Shown in pieces: positions 50,164-61,800 of a stretch of DNA of 64,000 nt (the first letter of the stretch is position 1; the number at the start of each line of letters is the position of its first letter). The notes beneath the pieces were generated by a model. It was not told the origin of the DNA. It saw nothing but the letters and a program-made list of their open reading frames with translations, and made no database searches. Origin of the DNA: Hydractinia symbiolongicarpus. Lineage: Eukaryota; Cnidaria; Hydrozoa; Anthoathecata; Hydractiniidae. The stretch is taken from assembly GCF_029227915.1 (NCBI RefSeq), contig NC_079877.1, positions 35,057,851 to 35,121,850 of the forward strand, in the 5' to 3' direction. Made by a program: the position numbers and the translations under genes.

Positions 50164-51664
50164 GCCGGCGATTAAACCACTTTCATTAAGCGTCTCATCA
50201 AAAATGAAAACATTTCTGAAAACTGCAAGTCTCATGCGTTTTAGTGGTGAAAAGATAATTTAAAAAATCGTTTTGGAAATGAGTTTACTCACAGGGTACT
50301 TTCTTTGTATACATTCGACTATACGGGCAAGCACGGGATTTACGGGAAATCGCGGGTTTTCGTTTGCTGGCGATTAAATCACTTTCATTAAGCGTCTCAT
50401 CAAAAATGAAAACATTTCTGAAAACTACAAGTCTTATGCGTTTTAGTGGTGAAAAAATAATTAAAAAATCGTTCGGGAAATGAGTTTACTCCCTGGGTAC
50501 TTTCTTTGTATACTTTTGATTATACGGGCCGAGTCCGGGGTTTACGGGAAATGGCGGGTTTTAATTTGCCGGCGATTAAACTTCTTTCATTCAGCGTTTC
50601 ATCAAAAATGAAAACATTTTTGAAAACTACAAGTCTCATGCGTTTTAGTGGTGAAAAAATAATTTAAAAAATCGTTCGGGAAATGTGTTTACTCCCTGGG
50701 TACTTTCTTTGTATACTTTTGATTATACGGGCCGAGTCCGGGGTTTACGGGAAATGGCGGGTTTTAGTTTGCCGGCGATTAAACTTCTTTTATTCAGCGT
50801 CTCATCAAAAATGAAAACATTTTTAAAAACTACAAGTCTCATGCGTTTTAGTGGTGAAAAGATAATTTAAAAAATCGTTTTGGAAATGAGTTTACTCACA
50901 GGGTACTTTCTTTGTATAAACTTGACTATACGGGCCGAGTCCGGAATTTACGGGAAATCGCAGGTTTTCGTTTGCCGGCGATTAAACTTCTTTTATTCAG
51001 CGTCTCATCAAAAATGAAAACATTTCTGAAAACTACAAGTCTCATGCGTTTTAGTGGTGAAAAAATAATTTAAAAAATCGTTTTGGAAATGAGTTTACTC
51101 ACAGGGTACTTTCTTTGTATACTTTTGACTATACGGGCCGAGTCTGGGATTTACGGGAAATCGCGGGTATTAGTTTGCCGGCGATTAAACCACTTTCCTT
51201 AAGCGTCTCATCAAAAATGAAAACATTTCTGAAAACTACAAGTCTCATGCGTTTTAGTGGTGAAAAAATAATTTAAAAATTCGTTCGGGAAATGAGTTTA
51301 CTCACTGGGTACTTTCCTTGTATACTTTTGACTATACGGGCTGAGTCCGGGATTTACGGGAAATCCCGGGTTTTCGTTTGCAGGCGATTAAACTTCTTTT
51401 ATTCAGCGTCTCATCAAAAATGAAAATATTTTTAAAAACTACAAGTCTCATGGGCTTTAGTGGTGAAATAATAATTTAAAAAATCGTTTGGGAAATGAGT
51501 TTACTCCCTGGGTACTTTCTTTGTATACTTTTTACTATACGGGCCGAGTCCGGGATTTACGGGAAATCGCAGGTTTTCGTTTGCCGGCGATTAAACTTCT
51601 TTTATTCAGCGTCTCATCAAAAATGAAAACATTTTTAAAAACTACAAGTCTCATGCGTTTTAGT

Positions 51665-54094
51665 GGTGAAAAGATAATTTAAAAAATCGTTTTGGAAATG
51701 AGTTTACTCACAGGGGACTTTCTTTGTATACATTCGACTATACGGGCAAGCCCGGGATTTACGGGAAATCGCGGGTTTTCGTTTGCTGGCGATTAAACCA
51801 CTTTCATTAAGCGTCTCATCAAAAATGAAAACATTTCTGAAAACTGCAAGTCTCATGCGTTTTAGTGGTGAAAAGATAATTTAAAAAATCGTTTGTGAAA
51901 TGAGTTTACTCACAGGGTACTTTCTTTGTATACATTCGACTATACGGGCAAGCACGGGATTTACGGGAAATCGCGGGTTTTCGTTTGTTGGCGATTAAAT
52001 CACTTTCATTAAGCGTCTCATCAAAAATGAAAACATTTCTGAAAACTACAAGTCTTATGCGTTTTAGTGGTGAAAAAATAATTAAAAAATCGTTCGGGAA
52101 ATGAGTTTACTCCCTGGGTACTTTCTTTGTATACTTTTGATTATACGGGCCGAGTCCGGGGTTTACGGGAAATGGCGGGTTTTAATTTGCCAGCGATTAA
52201 ACTTCTTTCATTCAGCGTTTCATCAAAAATGAAAACATTTTTGAAAACTACAAGTCTCATGCGTTTTAGTGGTGAAAAAATAATTTAAAAAATCGTTCGG
52301 GAAATGTGTTTACTCCCTGGGTACTTTCTTTGTATACTTTTGATTATACGGGCCGAGTCCGGGGTTTACGGGAAATGGCGGGTTTTAGTTTGCCGGCGAT
52401 TAAACTTCTTTTATTCAGCGTCTCATCAAAAATGAAAACATTTTTAAAAACTACAAGTCTCATGCGTTTTAGTGGTGAAAAGATAATTTAAAAAATCGTT
52501 TTGGAAATGAGTTTACTCACAGGGTACTTTCTTTGTATACTTTTGACTATACGGGCCGAGTCCGGAATTTACGGGAAATCGCAGGTTTTCGTTTGCCGGC
52601 GATTAAACTTCTTTTATTCAGCGTCTCATCAAAAATGAAAACATTTCTGAAAACTACAAGTCTCATGCGTTTTAGTGGTTAAAAAATAATTTAAAAAATC
52701 GTTTTGGAAATGAGTTTACTCACAGGGTACTTTCTTTGTATACTTTTGACTATACGGGCCGAGTCTGGGATTTACGGGAAATCGCGGGTATTCGTTTGCC
52801 GGCGATTAAACCACTTTCCTTAAGCGTCTCATCAAAAATGAAAACATTTCTGAAAACTACAAGTCTCATGCGTTTTAGTGGTGAAAAGATAATTTAAAAA
52901 ATCGTTTTGGAAATGAGTTTACTCACAGGGGACTTTCTTTGTATACATTCGACTATACGGGCAAGCCCGGGATTTACGGGAAATCGCGGGTTTTCGTTTG
53001 CTGGCGATTAAACCACTTTCATTAAGCGTCTCATCAAAAATGAAAACATTTCTGAAAACTGCAAGTCTCATGCGTTTTAGTGGTGAAAAGATAATTTAAA
53101 AAATCGTTTGTGAAATGAGTTTACTCACAGGGTACTTTCTTTGTATACATTCGACTATACGGGCAAGCACGGGATTTACGGGAAATCGCGGGTTTTCGTT
53201 TGTTGGCGATTAAATCACTTTCATTAAGCGTCTCATCAAAAATGAAAACATTTCTGAAAACTACAAGTCTTATGCGTTTTAGTGGTGAAAAAATAATTAA
53301 AAAATCGTTCGGGAAATGAGTTTACTCCCTGGGTACTTTCTTTGTATACTTTTGATTATACGGGCCGAGTCCGGGGTTTACGGGAAATGGCGGGTTTTAA
53401 TTTGCCAGCGATTAAACTTCTTTCATTCAGCGTTTCATCAAAAATGAAAACATTTTTGAAAACTACAAGTCTCATGCGTTTTAGTGGTGAAAAAATAATT
53501 TAAAAAATCGTTCGGGAAATGTGTTTACTCCCTGGGTACTTTCTTTGTATACTTTTGATTATACGGGCCGAGTCCGGGGTTTACGGGAAATGGCGGGTTT
53601 TAGTTTGCCGGCGATTAAACTTCTTTTATTCAGCGTCTCATCAAAAATGAAAACATTTTTAAAAACTACAAGTCTCATGCGTTTTAGTGGTGAAAAGATA
53701 ATTTAAAAAATCGTTTTGGAAATGAGTTTACTCACAGGGTACTTTCTTTGTATACTTTTGACTATACGGGCCGAGTCCGGAATTTACGGGAAATCGCAGG
53801 TTTTCGTTTGCCGGCGATTAAACTTCTTTTATTCAGCGTCTCATCAAAAATGAAAACATTTCTGAAAACTACAAGTCTCATGCGTTTTAGTGGTTAAAAA
53901 ATAATTTAAAAAATCGTTTTGGAAATGAGTTTACTCACAGGGTACTTTCTTTGTATACTTTTGACTATACGGGCCGAGTCTGGGATTTACTGGAAATCGC
54001 GGGTATTCGTTTGCCGGCGATTAAACCACTTTCCTTAAGCGTCTCATCAAAAATGAAAACATTTCTGAAAACTACAAGTCTCATGCGTTTTAGT
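51665..54094. repeat. 1,215-bp (6-mer) tandem duplication
   Basis: 51,665-52,879 is repeated as 52,880-54,094. Variants found only here and in both halves are CGTTTGTGAAATG (51.89 and 53.11 kb), GTTTGTTGGCG (51.98 and 53.20 kb) and TTTGCCAGCGATTAAACTTC (52188 and 53403). The parent block at 47-48 kb has the ordinary bases at these sites, so this event came after the 4,415-bp step. The length is 6 x 203 - 3, the three losses being GGGCAAG twice and AATTAAAAAATCG once. Confidence 0.88.
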
Positions 54095-54489
54095 GGTGAA
54101 AAAATAATTTAAAAATTCGTTCGGGAAATGAGTTTACTCACTGGGTACTTTCCTTGTATACTTTTGACTATACGGGCTGAGTCCGGGATTTACGGGAAAT
54201 CCCGGGTTTTCGTTTGCCGGCGATTAAACTTCTTTTATTCAGCGTCTCATCAAAAATGAAAACATTTTTAAAAACTACAAGTCTCATGGGCTTTTGTGGT
54301 GAAATAATAATTTAAAAAATCGTTTGGGAAATGAGTTTACTCCCTGGGTACTTTCTTTGTATACTTTTTACTATACGGGCCGAGTCCGGGATTTACGGGA
54401 AATCGCAGGTTTTCGTTTGCCGGCGATTAAACTTCTTTTATTCAGCGTCTCATCAAAAATGAAAACATTTTTAAAAACTACAAGTCTCA

Positions 54490-55298
54490 TGCGTTTTAGT
54501 GGTGAAAAGATAATTTAAAAAATCGTTTTGGAAATGAGTTTACTCACAGGGGACTTTCTTTGTATACATTCGACTATACGGGCAAGCCCGGGATTTACGG
54601 GAAATCGCGGGTTTTCGTTTGCTGGCGATTAAACCACTTTCATTAAGCGTCTCATCAAAAATGAAAACATTTCTGAAAATTACAAGTCTCATGCGTTTTA
54701 GTGGTGAAAAAATAATTTAAAAATTCGTTCGGGAAATGAGTTTACTCACTGGGTACTTTCCTTGTATACTTTTGACTATACGGGCTGAGTCCGGGATTTA
54801 CGGGAAATCCCGGGTTTTCGTTTGCCGGCGATTAAACTTCTTTTATTAAGCGTCTCATCAAAAATGAAAACATTTTTAAAAACTACAAGTCTCATGCGTT
54901 TTAGTGGTGAAAAGATAATTTAAAAAATCGTTTTGGAAATGAGTTTACTCACAGGGGACTTTCTTTGTATACATTCGACTATACGGGCAAGCCCGGGATT
55001 TACGGGAAATCGCGGGTTTTCGTTTGCTGGCGATTAAACCACTTTCATTAAGCGTCTCATCAAAAATGAAAACATTTCTGAAAATTACAAGTCTCATGCG
55101 TTTTAGTGGTGAAAAAATAATTTAAAAATTCGTTCGGGAAATGAGTTTACTCACTGGGTACTTTCCTTGTATACTTTTGACTATACGGGCTGAGTCCGGG
55201 ATTTACGGGAAATCCCGGGTTTTCGTTTGCCGGCGATTAAACTTCTTTTATTAAGCGTCTCATCAAAAATGAAAACATTTTTAAAAACTACAAGTCTC
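54490..55298. repeat. 405-bp dimer duplicated in tandem
   Basis: A two-monomer unit occurs twice: CAGGGGACTTTC with GGGCAAGCCCGGG at about 54,550 and 54,955, and the rare CTGAAAATTACAAG at 54,672 and 55,077. The unit is 405 bp because GGGCAAG lacks one C. Confidence 0.87.
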
Positions 55299-55299
55299 A

Positions 55300-58200
55300 T
55301 GGGCTTTAGTGGTGAAAAAATAATTTAAAAAATCGTTTGGGAAATGAGTTTACTCCCTGGGTACTTTCTTTGTATACTTTTTACTATACGGGCCGAGTCC
55401 GGGATTTACGGGAAATCGCAGGTTTTCGTTTGCCGGCGATTAAACTTCTTTTATTCAGCGTTTCATTAAAAATGAAAACATTTTTGAAAACTACAAGTCT
55501 CATGCGTTTTAGTGGTGAAAAGATAATTTAAAAAATCGTTTTGGAAATGAGTTTACTCACAGGGGACTTTCTTTGTATACATTCGACTATACGGGCCAAG
55601 CCCGGGATTTAAGGGAAATCGCGGGTTTGCGTTTGCCGGCGATTAAACCACTTTCATTAAGCGTCTCATCAAAAATGAAAACATTTCTGAAAACTACAAG
55701 TCTTATGCGTTTTAGTGGTGAAAAAATAATTTAAAAAATCGTTCGGGAAATGAGTTTACTCCCTGGGTACTTTCATTGTATACTTTTGATTATACCGGCC
55801 GAGTCCGGGGTTTACGGGAAATGGCGGGTTTTAGTTTGCCTGCGATTAAACTTCTTTTTTCCAGCGTCTCATCAAAAATGAAAACATTTTTAAAAACTAC
55901 AAGTCTCATGCGTTTTAGTGGTGAAAAGATAATTTAAAAAATCGTTTTGGAAATGAGTTTACTCACAGGGTACTTTCTTTGTATACTTTTGACTATACGG
56001 GCCGAGTCCGGGATTTACGGGAAATCGCAGGTTTTCGTTTGCCGGCGATTAAACTTCTTTTATTCAGCGTCTCATCAAAAATGAAAACATTTTTGAAAAC
56101 TACAAGTCTCATGCGTTTTAGTAGTGAAAAAATAATTTAAAAATTCGTTCGGGAAATGAGTTTACTCACTGGGTGCTTTCCTTGTATACTTTTGACTTTC
56201 CGGGCCGAGTCCAGGATTTACGGGAAATCGCGGTTTTTCGTTTGCCGGCGATTAAACTTCTTTTATTCAGCGTCTCATCAAAAATGAAAACATTTTTAAA
56301 AACTACAAGTCTCATGGGCTTTAGTGGTGAAATAATAATTTAAAAAATCGTTCGGGAAATGAGTATACACCCTGGGTACTTTCTTTGTATACTTTTGACT
56401 ATACGGGCCGAGTTCGGGATTTACGGGAAATCGCAGGTTTTCGTTTGCCGGCGATTAAACTTCTTTTATTCAGCGTCTCATCAAAAATGAAAACATTTTT
56501 AAAAACTACAAGTCTCATGGGATTTAGTGGTGAAATAATAATTTAAAAAATCGTTCGGGAAAGGAGTTTACACCCTGGGTACTTTCTTTGTATACTTTTG
56601 ACTATACGGGCCGAGTTCGGGATTTACGGGAAATCGCAGGTTTTCGTTTGCCGGCGATTAAACTTCTTTTATTCAGCGTCTCATCAAAAATGAAAACATT
56701 TTTGAAAACAAAAATTCTCATGCGTTTTAGTGGTGAAAAGATAGGTTAAAAAATCGTTTTGGAAATGAGTTTACTCACAGGGTACTTTCTTTGTATACTT
56801 TTGACTATACGGGCCGAGTCCGGGATTTACGGGAAATCGCAGAATTTCGTTTGCCGGCGATTAAACTTCTTTTATTCAGCGTCTCATCAAAAAGGAAAAC
56901 ATTTCTGAAAACTACAAGTCTCATGCGTTTTAGTGGTGAAAAAATAATTTAAAAAATCGTTTTGGAAATGAGTTTACTCACAGGGTACTTTCTTTGTATA
57001 CTTTTGACTATACGGGACGAGTCCGGGATTTACGGGAAATCGCGGGTATTCGTTTCCTGGCGATTAAACCACTTTTCTTAAGCGTCTCATCAAAAATGAA
57101 AACATTTCTGAAAACTACAAGTCTCATGCGTTTTAATGGTGAAAAAATAATTTAAAAATTCGTTCGGGAAATGAGTTTACTCACTGGGTACTTTCCTTGT
57201 ATACTTTTGACTATACGGGCTGAGTCCGGGATTTACGGGAAATCGCGGGTTTTCGTTTGCCGGCGATTAAACTTCTTTTATTCAGCGTCTCATCAAAAAT
57301 GAAAACATTTTTAAAAACTACAAGTCTCATGGGCTTTAGTGGTGAAATAATAATTTAAAGAATCGTTTGGGAAATGAGTTTACTCCCTGGGTACTTTCTT
57401 TGTATACTTTTTACTATACGGGCTGAGTCCGGGATTTACGGGAAATCGCAGGTTTTCGTTTGCCGGCGATTAAACTTCTTTTATTCAGCGTCTCATCAAA
57501 AATGAAAACATTTTTGAAAACTACAAGTCTCATGCGTTTTAGTGGTGAAAAGATAATTTAAAAAATCGTTTTGGAAATGAGTTTACTCACACGGGACTTT
57601 CTTTGTATACATTCGACTATACGGGCCAAGCCCGGGATTTAAGGGAAATCGCGGGTTTGCGTTTGCCGGCGATTAAACCACTTTCATTAAGCGTCTCATC
57701 AAAAATGAAAACATTTCTGAAAACTACAAGTCTTATGCGTTTTAGTGGTGAAAAAATAATTTAAAAAATCGTTCGGGAAATGAGTTTACTCCCTGGGTAC
57801 TTTCTTTGTATACTTTTGATTATACGGGCCGAGTCCGGGGTTTACGGGAAATGGCGGGTTTTAGTTTGCCTGCGATTAAACTTCTTTTTTCCAGCGTCTC
57901 ATCAAAAATAAAAACATTTTTAAAAACTACAAGTCTCATGCGTTTTAGTGGTGAAAAGATTATTTAAAAAATCGTTTTGGAAATGAGTTTACTCACAGGG
58001 TACTTTCTTTGTATACTTTTGACTATACGGGCCGAGTCCGGGATTTACGGGAAATCGCAGGTTTTCGTTTGCCGGCGATTAAACTTCTTTTATTCAGCGT
58101 CTCATCAAAAATGAAAACATTTTTGAAAACTACAAGTCTCATGTGTTTTAGTAGTGAAAAAATAATTTAAAAATTCGTTCGGGAAATGAGTTTACTCACT

Positions 58201-58760
58201 GGGTGCTTTCCTTGTATACTTTTGACTTTCCGGGCCGAGTCCGGGATTTACGGGAAATCGCGGGTTTTCGTTTGCCGGCGATTAAACTTCTTTTATTCAG
58301 CGTCTCATCAAAAATGAAAACATTTTTAAAAACTACAAGTCTCATGGGCTTTAGTGGTGAAATAATAATTTAAAAAATCGTTCGGGAAATGAGTATACAC
58401 CCTGGGTACTTTCTTTGTATACTTTTGACTATACGGGCCGAGCTCGGGATTTACGGGAAATCGCAGGTTTTCGTTTGCCGGCGATTAAACTTCTTTTATT
58501 CAGCGTCTCATCAAAAATGAAAACATTTTTAAAAACTACAAGTCTCATGGGATTTAGTGGTGAAATAATAATTTAAAAAATCGTTCGGGAAAGGAGTTTA
58601 CACCCTGGGTACTTTCTTTGTATACTTTTGACTATACGGGCCGAGTCCGGGATTTACGGGAAATCGCAGGTTTTCGTTTGCCGGCGATTAAACTTCTTTT
58701 ATTCAGCGTCTCATCAAAAATGAAAACATTTTTGAAAACAAAAATTCTCATGCGTTTTAG
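55300..58760. repeat. HOR domain I: 10-mer, 2,030-bp step
   Basis: Exact 2,030-bp steps link GGGACTTTC at 55563 and 57593, TTTTTTCCAGCGTC at 55,85x and 57,88x, TTTGACTTTCCGGGCC at 56191 and 58221, AAAGGAGTTTAC at 56561 and 58591, and AAAATTCTCATG at about 56,711 and 58,741. The similarity runs from about 55,320 to 56,730 and from 57,350 to 58,760. The part between (56.74-57.11 kb) instead matches 49.48-49.85 kb. Confidence 0.88.
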
Positions 58761-58839
58761 TGGTGAAAAAATAAATTAAAAAATCGTTCGGGAAATGAGG
58801 GCCAAGCCAGGGATTTACGGGAAATCGCGGGTTTCGTTT
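58680..58839. repeat. Shortened 160-bp monomer 5 (lacks dyad II)
   Basis: Same deletion junction, one base shorter because CGCGGGTTTCG replaces CGCGGGGTTTCG. It carries AAAATTCTCATG and AAATAAATT upstream and CCAGGGATTTAC, which makes it the most diverged of the four right-hand copies and closer to copy 1 at the CCAGGGATT site. Confidence 0.9.
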
Positions 58840-61800
58840 GCCGGCGATTAAACTTCTTTTATTCAGCGTCTCATCAAAAATGAAAACATTTTTAAAAACT
58901 ACAAGTCTCATGGGATTTAGTGGTGAAATAATAATTTAAAAAATCGTTCGGGAAAAGAGTTTACACCCTGGGTACTTTCTTTGTATACTTTTGACTATAC
59001 GGGCCGAGTCCGGGATTTACGGGAAATCGCAGGTTTTCGTTTGCCGGCGATTAAACTTCTTTTATTCAGCGTCTCATCAAAAATGAAAACATTTTTGAAA
59101 ACAAAAAGTCTCATGCGTTTTAGTAGTGAAAAAATAATTTAAAAATTCGTTCGGGAAATGAGTTTACTCACTGGGTGCTTTCCTTGTATACTTTTGATTA
59201 TCCGGGCCGAGTCCGGGATTTACGGGAAATCGCGGGTTTTCGTTTGCCGGCGATTAAACTTCTTTTATTCAGCGTCTCATCAAAAATGAAAACATTTTTA
59301 AAAACTACAAGTCTCATGGGCTTTAGTGGTGAAATAATAATTTAAAAAATCGTTCGGGAAATGAGTATACACCCTGGGTACTTTCTTTGTATACTTTTGA
59401 CTATACGGGCCGAGTTCGGGATTTACGGGAAATCGCAGGTTTTCGTTTGCCGGCGATTAAACTTCTTTTATTCAGCGTCTCATCAAAAATGAAAACATTT
59501 TTAAAAACTACAAGTCTCATGGGATTTAGTGGTGAAATAATAATTTAAAAAATCGTTCGGGAAATGCGTTTACACCCTGGGTACTTTCTTTGTATACTTT
59601 TTACTATACGGGCCGAGTCCGGGATTTACGGGAAATCGCAGGTTTTCGTTTGCCGGCGATTAAAGTTCTTTTATTCAGCGTCTCATCAAAAATGAAAACA
59701 TTTTTGAAAACTACAAGTCTCATGCGTTTTAGTGGTGAAATAATAATTTAAAAAATCGTTTTGGAAATGAGTTTACTCACAGGGGACTTTCTTTGTATAC
59801 ATTCGACTATACGGGCCAAGCCCGGGATTTAAGGGAAATCGCGGGTTTGCGTTTGCCGGCGATTAAACCACTTTCATTAAGCGTCTCATCAAAAATGAAA
59901 ACATTTCTGAAAACTACAAGTCTTATGCGTTTTAGTGGTGAAAAAATAATTTAAAAAATCGTTGGGGAAATGAGTTTACACCCTGGGTACTTTCTTTGTA
60001 TACTTTTTACTATACGGGCTGAGTCCGGGATTTACGGGAAATCGCAGGTTTTCGTTTGCCGGCGATTAAACTTCTTTTATTCAGCGTCTCATCAAAAATG
60101 AAAACATTTTTGAAAACTACAAGTCTCATGCGTTTTAGTGGTGAAATAATAATTTAAAAAATCGTTTTGGAAATGAGTTTACTCACAGGGGACTTTCTTT
60201 GTATACATTCGACTATACGGGCCAAGCCCGGGATTTAAGGGAAATCGCGGGTTTGCGTTTGCCGGCGATTAAACCACTTTCATCAAGCGTCTCATCAAAA
60301 ATGAAAACATTTCTGAAAACTACAAGTCTTATGCGTTTTAGTGGTGAAAAAATAATTTAAAAAATCGTTCGGGAAATGAGTTTACTCCCTGGGTACTTTC
60401 TTTGTATACTTTTGATTATACGGGCCGAGTCTGGGGTTTACGGGAAATGGCGGGTTTTAGTTTGCCTGCGATTAAACTTCTTTTTTTCAGCGTCTCATCA
60501 AAAATGAAAACATTTTTAAAAACTACAAGTCTCATGCGTTTTAGTGGTGAAAAGATAATTTAAAAAATCGTTTTGGAAATGAGTTTACACCCTGGGTACT
60601 TTCTTTGTATACTTTTTACTATACGGGCCGAGTCCGGGATTTACGGGAAATCGCAGGTTTTCGTTTGCCGGCGATTAAACTTCTTTTATTCAGCGTCTCA
60701 TCAAAAATGAAAACATTTTTGAAAACTACAAGTCTCATGCGTTTTAGTGGTGAAAAAAAAATTTAAAAAATCGTTCGGGAAATGAGTTTACTCCCTGGGT
60801 ACTTTCTTTGTATACATTCGACTATACGGGCCAAGCCCGGGATATACGGGAAATCGCGGGATTTCGTTTGCCGGCGATTAAACCTCTTTTATTAAGCGTC
60901 TCATCAAAAATGAAAACATTTTTGAAAACTGCAAGTCTCATGCGTTTTAGTAGTGAAAAAATAAATTAAAAATTCGTTCGGGAAATGAGTTTACTCACTG
61001 GGTGCTTTCCTTGTATACTTTTGACTATCTGGGCCGAGTCCGGGATTTACAGGAAATCGCGGGTTTTCGTTTGCCGGCGATTAAACTTCTTTTATTCAGC
61101 GTCTCATAAAAAATGAAAACATTTTTAAAAACTACAAGTCTCATGGGCTTTAGTGGTGAAATAATAATTTAAAAAATCGTTCGGGAAATGAGTATACACT
61201 CTGGGTACTTTCTTTGTATACTTTTGACTATACGGGCCGAGTTTGGGATTTACGGGAAATCGCAGGTTTTCGTTTGCCGGCGATTAAACTTCTGTTATTC
61301 AGCGTCTCATCAAAAATGAAAACATTTTTAAAAACTACAAGTCTCATGGGATTTAGTGGTGAAATAATAATTTAAAAAATCGTTCGGAAAATGAGTTTAC
61401 ACCCTGGGTACTTTCTTTGTATACTTTTTACTATACGGGCCGAGTCCGGGATTTACGGGAAATCGCAGGTTTTCGTTTGCCGGCGATTAAACTTCTTTTA
61501 TTCAGCGTCTTATCAAAAATGAAAACATTTTTGAAAACTACAAGTCTCATGCGTTTTAGTGGTGAAATAATAATTTAAAAAATCGTTTTGGAAATGAGTT
61601 TACTCACAGGGGACTTTCTTTGTATACATTCGACTTTACGGGCCAAGCCCGGGATTTAAGGGAAATCGCGGGTTTGCCTTTGCCGGCGATTAAACCACTT
61701 TCATTAAGCGTCTCATCAAAAATGAAAACATTTCTGAAAACTACAAGTCTTATGCGTTTTAGTGGTGAAAAAATAATTTAAAAAATCGTTCGGGAAATGA

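Larger units (their letters stand above)
49830..54670. repeat. Daughter copy of the 4,415-bp-offset duplication
   Basis: Matches 45,410-49,040 at an offset of 4,415 bp up to about 52,888 and at 5,630 bp (4,415 + 1,215) beyond about 54,095. The change in offset is explained by a further internal tandem duplication of 1,215 bp. The left junction lies within the shared CATCAAAAATGAAAACATTT sequence near 49,830-49,855, so breakpoint placement is limited by repeat identity. Confidence 0.88.

Noticed and set aside
134-58911. Many open frames of 60-102 codons on both strands, including a recurrent 71-codon minus-strand frame and a 64-codon plus-strand frame
   Set aside because: They are frame translations of the satellite monomer, repeated because the DNA is repeated. 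Many begin at TTG or GTG, which a eukaryote would rarely use, none extends far past one monomer, and no domain is recognisable.
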